A DNA stretch of 17,695 bases from Cyclobacteriaceae bacterium (GCA_029861825.1 JAOTYN010000026.1:1-17695); one strand, 5' to 3'; positions 1-8,274 are shown, counted from the stretch's first letter. The notes: a model not told the origin generated them from the letters alone. Translations and numbers: made by a program.

Positions 1-1
1 G

Positions 2-1093
2 CAGATCTACGATGCCTTACAAGCCGCTGAATCTGACGATGCCCAGAAAAGGGCCTATCAAAAGCGTTGTTTGGAACTATACGATGAGCGTATAAAGTAC
101 TTTAAAGAGGAAGCGTCGGTACTCAACCGCAAAGCCTACAAGGCCTATAAGTTCTTAAAGGACGATAAATCGCGTTATCAGGAGCTTTATGATCTTTTTG
201 AAAGAACTTTCGAGCTCAATGGCGATAAGGTAGCCTTAAATAACTTAGTGGCCTATATGGATGTGATCCGCCGCTATCGTGCCGGAGGAGGTAGTCTTAC
301 GGACGATGAGGTACTGGAAAAATATGGAAAAACCATGCTTATTCTGGATAAGAATGTGGAAGACTACAGCAAGGGCGGAAAAGACACCGCTTCTTTAGAG
401 AAGAACCGCGACTTTATCAACAGAATGCTCACGGGTATGGTGAAAATGGATTGCGATTTCATCGATAATAAGATCGGTCCGGGATTTAGAGATAATCCCA
501 ATGACCTTCCTTTGGCCAAAAGGATCATTGCACTTTCCCTGAACTATGATTGTGCCAAAAGCCCCTTATTTCTGTTAGCTGCCAAAACCGTTCAGGAAAA
601 GGAGCCCACCTTTAGCATGGCTAAGATCATTGCCATAAAAAGCGATGCTGCCAAAAATTACAATGAAGCTCAAAAATATTATCAACAAGCAGTGGACCTG
701 GCCCAGAACAATAAGCAAAAATCGGAGATCCTTTATGGCATGGCCAATCACTATCGGGCCCGTGGATTGAAATCGAGAGCTCGCAGCAGTGCTTTGGAGG
801 CGGTTAAGCTAGACCCTTCTAAAACTGGAGCATACAAATTAATAGGGGATCTTTACATGACCAGCTACAACGATTGCCGTAAAGGGGTTAGTAAAGTGGA
901 GGACCGTGCGGTATTCCTGGCAGCTCACAAAATGTACCAACGCGCCGGCGACACCCGCGCTATGAAAAAGGCAGAAGCTCAATTCCCATCTATTGAAGAA
1001 ATGTTTGAGCTAAGTATGCAAGAGGGACAAACTATTCAGGTCGGTTGCTGGATCAACGAGTCGGTAACTTTGAAACGACGCCCCAGCTCCTAA
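2..1093 (+). CDS. TPR-repeat protein, 5' end outside the window
   Basis: The reading frame is open from base 2 to the TAA at 1091-1093, so this is the last ~363 codons of a longer gene; an internal TTG at 71 is not a convincing start. The protein is rich in Lys, Glu, Ala and Tyr and looks all-helical. The stretch coded at about 640-870 has the alternating small/aromatic pattern of tetratricopeptide repeats (NYNEAQKYYQQAVDLA, then YGMANHYRARG and AYKLIGDLYM). The C-terminus carries a short conserved-looking tail (FPSIEEMF, then VGCWINESVTLKRRP) that I recall from TPR proteins common in Bacteroidota. These usually have an N-terminal signal peptide, which would lie outside the window. The role is probably protein-protein interaction in the cell envelope, but the exact function is unknown. 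It ends 9 bases before a convergent gene, with no terminator hairpin visible between them. Confidence 0.8.
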   Translation, partial: QIYDALQAAESDDAQKRAYQKRCLELYDERIKYFKEEASVLNRKAYKAYKFLKDDKSRYQELYDLFERTFELNGDKVALNNLVAYMDVIRRYRAGGGSLTDDEVLEKYGKTMLILDKNVEDYSKGGKDTASLEKNRDFINRMLTGMVKMDCDFIDNKIGPGFRDNPNDLPLAKRIIALSLNYDCAKSPLFLLAAKTVQEKEPTFSMAKIIAIKSDAAKNYNEAQKYYQQAVDLAQNNKQKSEILYGMANHYRARGLKSRARSSALEAVKLDPSKTGAYKLIGDLYMTSYNDCRKGVSKVEDRAVFLAAHKMYQRAGDTRAMKKAEAQFPSIEEMFELSMQEGQTIQVGCWINESVTLKRRPSS

Positions 1094-1102
1094 CCGTCAC
1101 CA

Positions 1103-2002
1103 TCACATTTGAGGCTGATATTTCTTCCAGACTTCGTCAATCCTGGAGGAATCGACCGTGGATTCGCCGCTTTCTTCATCAGTCGAAACCACTTTGATGA
1201 ATCCTTTATGTATCCAGAAGTCATTGTTTTCAATCTCACACTCAAAAGGTAACACTGTACCCACCTGACCAGAACCACCGGGGTAAACCAGGTTGAGGGT
1301 CTCTGTATAATTGGCGCCATCGAACTGATAGGTTCCTCCTCCTTCTGCTAAGACCAGATCCTGTTCAGCAATATAGTGCACCCATAAGAAGTGGGTAGGA
1401 GTAACTAATTTCATGTAACTGACAAATTCCGGGTAGTCGCTGCGAATGGAGTCTCCGTCACCTTTATAGGATTCCAGATTCCAAGTGCCCACCAAGTTTT
1501 CGTTGCTGCTGGGCTCGGTGGTTCTTTCCCAGATCTCATCAATTCGCGAAGAATCCACTACTACGTTTTCACCGGTTTCCGGGTCAAACTCAAAGATCTT
1601 GGCATAACCGATATGATGCCATTTGCCATCTTCGTTTTTCGCCTCAAAGGGGATGGCCTGGCCCATTTCGTTAGAACCCGCAGGTAGGAAGAAATGAATA
1701 TCTTCGGTATAGGTTTGAGCCACTGAATCGTATACATACGTACCTCCACCGGTGCCTAGTAAACTGTCTTTTTCCGTATCGTAACTCACCCAGCAAAAAT
1801 GAGTGGGGGTGATGTACTTCTCGTATATGCCTGTACCGGCAGTCTGTTGCCAGGTAGTATCGTCCTCTGTGCGGAAGCTAACCAAGTGCCAGGTACCTTC
1901 CAAAGAAGAAAAAGCAGGAGACTCCTCGGTAGTAGTGGCAGGTTGACAAGCGTATAAGAGGAAATATGGTAATAATAGCAAATAGTAATAGTGGCGTTTC
2001 AT
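1103..2002 (-). CDS. Lipoprotein with two tandem lipocalin-like domains
   Basis: Predicted 299-residue lipoprotein. I chose the ATG at 2002 because it opens directly on a signal peptide: MKRH, a run of Tyr/Leu, then a lipobox LYAC with the acylated Cys at residue 19. An upstream in-frame ATG (2029) would put nine polar residues before it. The mature protein is an internal duplication: residues about 36-160 and 172-294 align along their length. Shared landmarks, in order, are GTW(H/N)L, TPTHFxWV, GGGTY, a YTE segment, a (L/Y)PxGS turn, a PFE strand, and a C-terminal VDSSRIDE(I/V)W. The short beta-strand pattern starting GTW resembles lipocalin-like domains of secreted Bacteroidota proteins, but no ligand or enzyme function can be read off. 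It is the last gene of the minus-strand run, 117 bases after the amidase gene, so it may be read from the sdh operon or from its own promoter. Confidence 0.78.
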   Translation of the reverse strand: MKRHYYYLLLLPYFLLYACQPATTTEESPAFSSLEGTWHLVSFRTEDDTTWQQTAGTGIYEKYITPTHFCWVSYDTEKDSLLGTGGGTYVYDSVAQTYTEDIHFFLPAGSNEMGQAIPFEAKNEDGKWHHIGYAKIFEFDPETGENVVVDSSRIDEIWERTTEPSSNENLVGTWNLESYKGDGDSIRSDYPEFVSYMKLVTPTHFLWVHYIAEQDLVLAEGGGTYQFDGANYTETLNLVYPGGSGQVGTVLPFECEIENNDFWIHKGFIKVVSTDEESGESTVDSSRIDEVWKKYQPQM

Positions 2003-2092
2003 AGTGATTCGATTTGACCCAAATGACAAAGCTTGGCAGCAATTCGCTGCATCTTGGATTTTTTATAATTTACAGTAAAAATAGCTACAAAT

Positions 2093-2100
2093 CAAATATA
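2093..2100 (-). promoter_or_regulatory. Possible -7 promoter element for the duplicated lipoprotein
   Basis: Read on the minus strand this is TATATTTG, an exact match to the Bacteroidota -7 consensus TAnnTTTG, in the 117-base gap (2003-2119) between the amidase and lipoprotein genes. No TTG (-33) element lies at the expected 19-21 base distance upstream, and the implied leader would be about 85 bases. Weak on its own; the rest of this AT-rich gap holds nothing else I can identify. Confidence 0.27.
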
Positions 2101-2119
2101 CCACAGGCCCCACCTGGCG

Positions 2120-3136
2120 CTATTTGAAGATATTCTTAGGTATGTGCATGGCCACTAATACATGGGGCAAATCCACCACCTCGGCAATATGCAGATCGCC
2201 TGCCAGAGAGCATAACATATAGGCTTCTTCTTCCGTCAAGTTACGTTGATGTACCAGATGATCGACCATAAATTCAGTAGCCTTTTTTGCAGCGATGTCC
2301 AAAGTGGTACCGAAGGCGGTTACCGCATAGTAGTCGGCCGTTTCGTACTGCGGTTCCGGGATGGTTCGGCCTTTGATTAATTCAATCTCATACACTATGC
2401 GCATAGGAGCTTCCACCGCGGTGCCACAAACTTCTCCCAGTCCTTGCACTGCATGGGCATCGCCTATTGAGAACAGTCCGCCTTCAACCAATACCGGAAA
2501 GTAAACAGTGGTTCCTTTGGTGAGAAAGGGGTTATCCATGTTGCCGCCATTAGCTCTGGGGGGTATGGTATTAAGCAAAGAATCGGTGGCCGGAGCCACA
2601 CCCATTACTCCCGGGAAGGGCTTTAAAGGGATCTTAACCTGGTCATTGAAGTCCAAAACCTTATTATTGTGCTCTAAGTCATACGTTTTTAGGACATATT
2701 GATCAAAGCGATCTGCTAAGAACCCAAATCCGGGTATCACTGCGGTCCAGCCCCATGATCCGATCTCAATTTCATGTAGCGTTACCGCCAGCATATCTCC
2801 GGGTTGGGCTCCTTCTACGAATACCGGCCCGGTGAGAGGATGAACAGGGTCGAAGCTGACGTTTTCCAGATCTTCAATGGGAGAGTTAAGCTTGAGCTGC
2901 CGGTCGGTAGCTTCTTCTGTGAAGGCCTCCACTATGGCACCTGATGGAACCGTTACTACCGGTTCAATGGTGCTGCTGAACTTATTATGGGTCTGCTCGC
3001 TAGTGAGGGTAAATTGCGGTTCCGGTGACTCCGGAGCAGGCGCAGCCACAACCTCCTGGGATGATTCAGGTGTTGGCTGAGGGTTTTGGCATTGGCAGCA
3101 AAGTACTACCAGTGCCGCCATGAAAATACGTTTCAT
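2120..3136 (-). CDS. Secreted acetamidase/formamidase-family protein
   Basis: 338 residues, FmdA/AmdA (acetamidase/formamidase) family. Members hydrolyse small amides such as formamide or acetamide to ammonia and the acid; many homologues are annotated by similarity only. Supporting motifs: HPLTGPVFVEGAQPGDML near residues 97-115, a GWTAVIPGFG segment, and the signature GDAHAVQGLGEVCGTAVE (His228), typically GDxHAxQGxGEVxGTAxE. The N-terminus (MKRIFMAALVVLCCQCQ) is a secretion signal ending in a Cys cluster, followed by a Pro/Glu/Ala-rich linker to about residue 40. It is probably a lipoprotein, though no Cys sits in a textbook lipobox, so which one is acylated is unclear. The catalytic domain would then lie outside the cytoplasm, whereas classical formamidases are cytoplasmic. 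The start is 5 bases after the sdhB stop codon, which implies co-transcription with sdhCAB. Substrate not determinable. Confidence 0.87.
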   Translation of the reverse strand: MKRIFMAALVVLCCQCQNPQPTPESSQEVVAAPAPESPEPQFTLTSEQTHNKFSSTIEPVVTVPSGAIVEAFTEEATDRQLKLNSPIEDLENVSFDPVHPLTGPVFVEGAQPGDMLAVTLHEIEIGSWGWTAVIPGFGFLADRFDQYVLKTYDLEHNNKVLDFNDQVKIPLKPFPGVMGVAPATDSLLNTIPPRANGGNMDNPFLTKGTTVYFPVLVEGGLFSIGDAHAVQGLGEVCGTAVEAPMRIVYEIELIKGRTIPEPQYETADYYAVTAFGTTLDIAAKKATEFMVDHLVHQRNLTEEEAYMLCSLAGDLHIAEVVDLPHVLVAMHIPKNIFK

Positions 3137-3141
3137 TGTGA

Positions 3142-3921
3142 TTAACCTTCGTGAACTTCTTCTTTGTCCGGTATATTATTAGACGTTTGTTTGGCATTGA
3201 AGTACTCCCGATTCATTCTGGCAATGTGCGTAAGACTGATTTCCTTGGGACATTCCGCGGAACAAGCACCCGTGTTGGTGCACAGTCCGAATCCTTCTTT
3301 ATCCATTTGTGCGATCATATTTTCAGCACGGGAGGTGGCCTCAACTTTGCCTTGTGGCAGTAATGCCAGGTGGCTGACCTTAGCTGATACAAAAAGCATA
3401 GCAGAGGCATTCTTGCAAGCAGCCACACAAGCTCCGCACCCAATACAAGAGGCGGCATCCATGGCTTCATTGGCGATAGAGGTGGGGATAGGGATCTCAT
3501 TGGCGTCTGGAACGCCGCCTGTACTTACTGAGACATAGCCGCCAGCCTGAATGATGCGATCAAAGGCGCTGCGATCCACTACCAGGTCCCTAATTACCGG
3601 AAAAGGCTTGGCCCGCCAGGGCTCAATGGTGATGGTATCGCCATCTTTGAAGCTTCGCATGTGTAGTTGGCAGGTGGTTATAGCCTTTTGCGGTCCATGG
3701 GCTCGTCCGTTGATGTACATGCTGCAGGTACCACAGATCCCTTCTCTACAATCATGATCAAAATGTACCGGGCTTTCACCATCTTTTATGAGGTCTTCAT
3801 TCAGTTCATCCAGCATTTCCAGGAAGGACATATCACTGCTTATGTCTTTGACACTATAGGTATTGAAGGATCCTTTACTGCCGGCGTCTTTCTGCCGCCA
3901 TATTTTTAGGGTAAAATCCAT
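3142..3921 (-). CDS. sdhB: Succinate dehydrogenase/fumarate reductase iron-sulfur subunit
   Basis: 259 residues. This subunit passes electrons from the flavoprotein to quinone through three iron-sulfur clusters. All expected cysteines are present: Cys58, 63, 66 and 84 for [2Fe-2S] (CREGICGTC, then TTC); Cys159, 162, 165 and 224 for [4Fe-4S] (CIGCGAC and AECP); and Cys169, 214 and 220 for [3Fe-4S]. The 6- and 4-residue spacings of the last three Cys match the E. coli SdhB pattern as I recall it. Residue 162 in CIGC is Cys; I see no lost ligand. The sequence fits the Bacteroidota/epsilon-type enzyme paired with a single cytochrome b. It starts 8 bases after the sdhA stop and is followed 5 bases later by the amidase gene. 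Whether the enzyme runs as succinate dehydrogenase or fumarate reductase cannot be told from sequence; an aerobic TCA-cycle role is the default. Confidence 0.96.
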   Translation of the reverse strand: MDFTLKIWRQKDAGSKGSFNTYSVKDISSDMSFLEMLDELNEDLIKDGESPVHFDHDCREGICGTCSMYINGRAHGPQKAITTCQLHMRSFKDGDTITIEPWRAKPFPVIRDLVVDRSAFDRIIQAGGYVSVSTGGVPDANEIPIPTSIANEAMDAASCIGCGACVAACKNASAMLFVSAKVSHLALLPQGKVEATSRAENMIAQMDKEGFGLCTNTGACSAECPKEISLTHIARMNREYFNAKQTSNNIPDKEEVHEG

Positions 3922-3929
3922 AGAAATCT

Positions 3930-5843
3930 CTATTTATAACTTCTTTGGGTAAGTTTTACATTTTCAAATTCCAGTTGTTCTTTGTGGAGTGTTTCATTAC
4001 TCTCATCGCCTTGATATTCCCATGCGGCCACATAGGTATGATTTTCATCGTCTCTCAGCGCCTCACCTTCTTCGGTTTGGTATTCTTCCCGAAAGTGTCC
4101 ACCGCATGACTCTTTGCGATTCAGGGCATCTTCTATCATCAAAGCTCCCAGTTCAATGAAATCAGCAACGCGACCGGCCTTTTCCAGGGACATATTCAAC
4201 TCCTCATTGGTGCCCAACACCTTAACATCGCTCCAAAATCTTTCTTTGATCTCTTTTATTTTTCCACGGGCTTGTTGCAACCCTTCAGCGGTGCGCGACA
4301 TGCCGCAATAGTCCCACATAACCTTACCTAACTCCCGGTGGATCTGGTCAACGGTGCTGGAACCGTTGATCGATAGCAGCTTACTAATCTGGTCGCGTAC
4401 CCGCTCTTCCGATTGCTTAAAGCTGGGATGATCGGTAGGGATTTTGTCGTAGGAGCGGGTAGCCAGATAGTCGCCGATAGCATAGGGGATAACAAAGTAC
4501 CCATCGGCCAGTCCCTGCATGAGGGCACTGGCTCCTAAGCGGTTGGCACCGTGATCGGAGAAATTACACTCTCCCAAAGAATAGAGCCCGGGTATGGTGG
4601 TCATTAGGTTATAGTCGACCCATAAGCCTCCCATGGTATAGTGGACGGCCGGATAAATGCGCATGGGTGTTTCGTAGGGATTCTCCCCGGTAATTTGCTT
4701 GTACATATCAAACAGATTACCATACTTAGACTCTATGGTGTCTTTGCCATCACGCTTGATGGCATCCTTAAAATCCAGGTACACCGCCAAGCCGGTAGCT
4801 CCTACACCCCGGCCTTCATCACAGACATATTTGGCGTTTCTTGAGGCCACGTCCCGGGGTACTAAATTACCGAAACTGGGATAACGTCGTTCCAGGAAAT
4901 AATCTCTTTCGGCTTCCGGAATATCTTTGGGGCTTCGTTTGTCCCCTTTTTCCTTTGGCACCCAAACCCGACCGTCATTTCTCAAGGACTCCGACATCAA
5001 GGTCAGTTTTGATTGGTGGTCGCCTGATACCGGTATACAGGTGGGGTGGATTTGTGTAAAGCACGGATTGGCAAAGAATGCACCATGCTTGTGTGCTCTC
5101 CAGGCAGCGGTGGTGTTGCAGCCCATGGCATTGGTCGACAGGTAGAACACATTACCGTATCCACCGGTACAGAGCAGTACTGCATGGGCGCTATGCGATT
5201 CGATCTTGCCGGTAATTAAGTTGCGGGTTATAATGCCTCTGGCGTGGCCATCTACCATTACCAGGTCCAGCATTTCCGTGCGCGGAAACATTTGTACTTT
5301 GCCATTGGTTACCTGACGGCTCAATGCGCTATAAGCCCCCAGCAATAGTTGTTGTCCGGTCTGACCGCGAGCGTAGAAGGTACGGCTTACTTGAGCGCCT
5401 CCGAACGAACGGTTGGCCAAAAGCCCTCCATATTCACGGGCAAAGGGCACTCCTTGAGCCACACATTGATCAATTATGTTTAAACTGACCTCTGCTAACC
5501 GGTATACATTGGATTCCCTGGATCGGTAGTCACCGCCTTTTATAGTATCGTAAAACAGCCTAAAGACACTGTCACCGTCGTTTTGATAGTTCTTGGCGGC
5601 ATTAATACCGCCCTGAGCTGCAATGCTATGAGCCCGCCGGGGGCTATCCTGGAAACAGAATGCCTTGACATTATATCCCAGCTCTGCTAAAGAGGCCGCG
5701 GCAGAAGCTCCCGCCAGACCCGTACCCACTACTATGACGTCGAATTTTCGTTTGTTGGCGGGGTTTACCAGTTTTGCGTCAAATATATGCTTGGACCATT
5801 TTTCCTCTAAGGGGCCATGAGGTGATTTCGAATCTAGAATCAT
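3930..5843 (-). CDS. sdhA: Succinate dehydrogenase/fumarate reductase flavoprotein subunit
   Basis: 637 residues, full length for the family. It oxidises succinate to fumarate on covalently bound FAD. The FAD-binding Rossmann motif VVGTGLAGASAA lies at residues 39-50. RRAHSIAAQGGINA contains His72, the expected site of the 8-alpha-histidyl FAD bond. Substrate and active-site segments follow in the usual order: HPTCIP, LMSESLRNDGRVWVP, NLVPRDVASRN with the conserved Arg, HYTMGGLWVDYN, and the second FAD segment GECNFSDHGANRLGASAL. The C-terminal helical domain has the SCGGHFREEYQTEEGEA block found near the end of SdhA/FrdA proteins. It is the middle gene of the C-A-B order, 15 bases after sdhC and 8 before sdhB. 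No truncation or missing residue seen. Confidence 0.97.
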   Translation of the reverse strand: MILDSKSPHGPLEEKWSKHIFDAKLVNPANKRKFDVIVVGTGLAGASAAASLAELGYNVKAFCFQDSPRRAHSIAAQGGINAAKNYQNDGDSVFRLFYDTIKGGDYRSRESNVYRLAEVSLNIIDQCVAQGVPFAREYGGLLANRSFGGAQVSRTFYARGQTGQQLLLGAYSALSRQVTNGKVQMFPRTEMLDLVMVDGHARGIITRNLITGKIESHSAHAVLLCTGGYGNVFYLSTNAMGCNTTAAWRAHKHGAFFANPCFTQIHPTCIPVSGDHQSKLTLMSESLRNDGRVWVPKEKGDKRSPKDIPEAERDYFLERRYPSFGNLVPRDVASRNAKYVCDEGRGVGATGLAVYLDFKDAIKRDGKDTIESKYGNLFDMYKQITGENPYETPMRIYPAVHYTMGGLWVDYNLMTTIPGLYSLGECNFSDHGANRLGASALMQGLADGYFVIPYAIGDYLATRSYDKIPTDHPSFKQSEERVRDQISKLLSINGSSTVDQIHRELGKVMWDYCGMSRTAEGLQQARGKIKEIKERFWSDVKVLGTNEELNMSLEKAGRVADFIELGALMIEDALNRKESCGGHFREEYQTEEGEALRDDENHTYVAAWEYQGDESNETLHKEQLEFENVKLTQRSYK

Positions 5844-5858
5844 ATCGGATTAAAGCAT

Positions 5859-6548
5859 TTAAGCCAGACTTTGAATAAACATTACTACCGGCATGGAAGC
5901 GAACAAAAGGGGCACAATAATGGCAAATCCAAAGCCGATCTTTTTAATTAACGGGGTATATTTTTTGTGATTCAATCCCAGAGTTTGAAAAGCACTTTCA
6001 AAGCCATGAGCTAAGTGATAGCCCAAACCAAACATAGCGACCAGGTACAACAGAACATACCACCACTGGGTAAAAGCAGCTGCTACGATGGAGTATAGAT
6101 CTTTAAACTCACCTACACCGGGATAAATGACCGTGGGTAGGATCCCAAAGCGCATTTCATACCAAAAGGATTTCAGATGGATCACTAAAAAGATCAACAC
6201 AATGGTCCCCAGGATGCCCATGTTTCGCGAGCTCCAGGTGCTGTTTTCACCTCCTTTGTTTACGGCATATCCAATGGGACGAGCTTCCTTATTCTTTCGG
6301 GTGATCAGGATGGAATAAATGGCGTGAATGATGATACTCAAATAAGTCACATAGCTAAGCACCTGAATAACCGGGGTGGTGGTCATGAAACGGGCGTACT
6401 CATTAAAGGCCTGACCCCCGTCAGGTTTAAACAGCAATAAATTTCCCAGGACATGACCCATTAAAAAGAGTATTAAGAACAGTCCGGTAATTGCCATTAT
6501 CAATTTTCTTCCCAGGCTGCTCTTTAGGGCATCGGTTAACCAACTCAT
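5859..6548 (-). CDS. sdhC: Succinate dehydrogenase cytochrome b subunit (b558 family)
   Basis: 229 residues with five hydrophobic segments, at about 17-37, 60-82, 110-127, 155-180 and 203-227. This is the single fused membrane anchor of type B succinate:quinone oxidoreductases (as in Bacillus and Wolinella), not the SdhC/SdhD pair of E. coli. It anchors SdhAB and passes electrons through two b-type hemes to menaquinone. Candidate heme-ligand histidines each fall in a membrane segment: His32 (LMGHVLGN), His75 (IIIHAIYS), His124 (LVIHLKSFW) and His178 (GLGYHLAHGFESAFQ). The N-terminal SSLGRKLIMAITGL stretch is typical. First gene of the operon; a good promoter lies 28-57 bases upstream of the ATG. 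No separate sdhD-like gene is present, nor needed for this type. Confidence 0.95.
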   Translation of the reverse strand: MSWLTDALKSSLGRKLIMAITGLFLILFLMGHVLGNLLLFKPDGGQAFNEYARFMTTTPVIQVLSYVTYLSIIIHAIYSILITRKNKEARPIGYAVNKGGENSTWSSRNMGILGTIVLIFLVIHLKSFWYEMRFGILPTVIYPGVGEFKDLYSIVAAAFTQWWYVLLYLVAMFGLGYHLAHGFESAFQTLGLNHKKYTPLIKKIGFGFAIIVPLLFASMPVVMFIQSLA

Positions 6549-6575
6549 GAAGTAGATTTAATAATGTGAAGTGAC

Positions 6576-6605
6576 CAAATTTACGACCGGATAACTAAAA
6601 TGCAA
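6576..6605 (-). promoter_or_regulatory. Promoter of the sdhCAB operon (Bacteroidota type)
   Basis: On the minus strand a TTG (-33 element, complement of 6603-6605) is followed by 19 bases and then TAAATTTG (complement of 6576-6583), an exact fit to TAnnTTTG at the usual spacing. Transcription would start near 6570, leaving a leader of about 20 bases before the sdhC ATG. The match and position are seen in the sequence; activity is inferred. Confidence 0.72.
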
Positions 6606-6723
6606 ATACCTCCGTCTTATTTTAAAGGATTATAAATTATCCCCAAATTTGAGCCTTTGGCTATCAGGGAAAACGGCGTGGAAAATATTAGGTTAATGTG
6701 AATTGAAATTATGCAAGGCGTAA

Positions 6724-6736
6724 ATTGTTCAACAAT
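6724..6736. repeat. 13-base perfect palindrome ahead of the first T9SS gene
   Basis: ATTGTTCAACAAT is a perfect dyad (six-base arms around one C) that ends 17 bases before the ATG at 6754, in the divergent sdhC / secreted-protein gap. It could be an operator or form a small hairpin in the leader (five-base stem, three-base loop). No convincing TTG/TAnnTTTG pair was found for the plus-strand gene in this gap (6549-6753), so its promoter is unassigned. Confidence 0.4.
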
Positions 6737-6753
6737 CATTAAGTACAACCATT

Positions 6754-8274
6754 ATGAAAGCCATCGTCGCTACTATCGCTTTCCTGATTATGTTGACAAC
6801 CCCCTCTGAGGCCACCCACTTAAAGGCGGCAGATATTACTTTTAAGAGAATCTCTCAAGACTTTTTTACGTATGAGTTTACCGTGACATTATATACCGAT
6901 GTGCAATCACCGGTACGAGCCGGAGATGGTATCATCAATTTTGGCGACGGGGTAGAGGCTCAGCTTGATATTAATGCAGATTCCATTGAAGACAGTGAAT
7001 TTGTAGGTTTCAACGGCCAAGTGTTGATCTACAAGATTAAGATCACACATACCTATATCGTACCGGGCACCTATACCATCAGCTATCGGGAACCCAATCG
7101 CAATAATGAAATTGTGAACATCGATGGAGGCAATTCTGTTCTGACAGGATTTTACCTGCAAGCCTTTTTGGTCCTCGATCCATCGGTTGGCTTTAATGAT
7201 TCTCCCCTGTTGAATAGTTTCCCCATCGATCGCGCTTTTGTAGGGGTAAAATTCACTCACAATGCCTGGGCTACTGATGCCGATGGTGACAGTCTGTCTT
7301 ACAGATTGGTGTTTCCATTGCAGGACAGGGAGTTACCGGCTCGCCATTATCTGTTACCCGATCATGATGATTTTTACAGCGACTTCAATACCGGCAACGA
7401 AGCCAACGGTGGCCCCCCATCATTTTTACTGGATCCGGTGACCGGGGACTTAGTATGGGATGCCCCGGGAGATTATCTGTCGAACTCCGTGGGACCTTTT
7501 TCGGAATACACGGTGGCTTACATAGTTGAAGAATGGCGGAAGGTAAATTCAGAGTGGATGCGTATTGGCTATGTGACCCGTGATATGCAGATTATCGTGT
7601 CCGGTGAAAAGGGCGGACGTCCCGATTTCGAATTGCCCGATCATGCGCAGATCGCACTGGGCATTACTATCGATCAGGATATAGATTTCAGTAATTTCCA
7701 GGATGAAGATATCAAGGTGAGTTTTTTTGGAGAACCTTTCCAATTGCAGAACGATGCTATGACGGCAACTCCCGATTTTCCAGCTTTTGAAAGCGCGCCT
7801 GTCGCTTTAAACCTACAATGGAGTCCCGGTGCTCAGGACTTGCGGGATAGACCCTACCTGGTACATTTAAAAGTGGAAAGCACCGGATCTGATACGGAAC
7901 CTCCAGCGGTAACCTATGGAACCTGGGTGCTGTCTGTGGAGCCATTAAAAACCGTGGTGCCTCCCGGCATCTCCATGCCCCCCACATCCACAGTGGTGAC
8001 AGGGGTTATTGATCTTCCTGAGGCAAGCTTTGAATCTTTTACCTTTTATCCCAACCCTACCGGTCAATGGCTTTTCTGGAAAAACAATAATGATCAAAGA
8101 GAAGTTTTTGAAGAAATAACCATATTTAATAGCCTGGGAAAACAAACGAAACGGACTAAAACTGCGTCTAATACTATAACCGGGATAGTTGTAGCTGAAC
8201 TGCCTCCCGGTCTGTATTTTATCAGCTTAAAATCCAAAACTGCTCGCTATCGAGGAACTTTTATCAAGAATTGA
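6754..8274 (+). CDS. Secreted protein with T9SS type A sorting domain (paralog 1)
   Basis: 506 residues. A signal peptide (MKAIVATIAFLIML...PSEA) is probably cut before Thr21 (THLKAAD). Residues about 21-285 form a beta-rich module with the PKD-like motif GDGIINFGDG, a YTISYREPNRN strand, the acidic loop DADGDSLSY (residues 175-183, of the kind that binds calcium in cadherin-like folds), and LVWDAPG. A second beta domain follows to about residue 395. Residues 430-506 are a T9SS type A C-terminal domain: FYPNPT, an ITIFNSLGKQ strand, ELPPGLYFISL and a basic end. Such domains direct export through the type IX system and are usually cleaved. The N-terminal ~370 residues are clearly homologous to the next gene. 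Compared with that paralog it lacks a Cys pair (Gln299 and Ala360 here) and all fibronectin-like modules. Function unknown; probably cell-surface or released. The 174 bases after it show no strong terminator. Confidence 0.87.
   Translation: MKAIVATIAFLIMLTTPSEATHLKAADITFKRISQDFFTYEFTVTLYTDVQSPVRAGDGIINFGDGVEAQLDINADSIEDSEFVGFNGQVLIYKIKITHTYIVPGTYTISYREPNRNNEIVNIDGGNSVLTGFYLQAFLVLDPSVGFNDSPLLNSFPIDRAFVGVKFTHNAWATDADGDSLSYRLVFPLQDRELPARHYLLPDHDDFYSDFNTGNEANGGPPSFLLDPVTGDLVWDAPGDYLSNSVGPFSEYTVAYIVEEWRKVNSEWMRIGYVTRDMQIIVSGEKGGRPDFELPDHAQIALGITIDQDIDFSNFQDEDIKVSFFGEPFQLQNDAMTATPDFPAFESAPVALNLQWSPGAQDLRDRPYLVHLKVESTGSDTEPPAVTYGTWVLSVEPLKTVVPPGISMPPTSTVVTGVIDLPEASFESFTFYPNPTGQWLFWKNNNDQREVFEEITIFNSLGKQTKRTKTASNTITGIVVAELPPGLYFISLKSKTARYRGTFIKN

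Noticed and set aside
71..73. TTG as the start of the first gene
   Set aside because: The same frame is open back to the window edge with sequence of the same helical character, so the true start is outside the window.
3151..3909. Several long plus-strand open frames opposite sdhB
   Set aside because: They lie wholly antisense to a gene with all cofactor-binding cysteines intact; their translations have no recognisable domain. They are shadows of the sdhB codon pattern.
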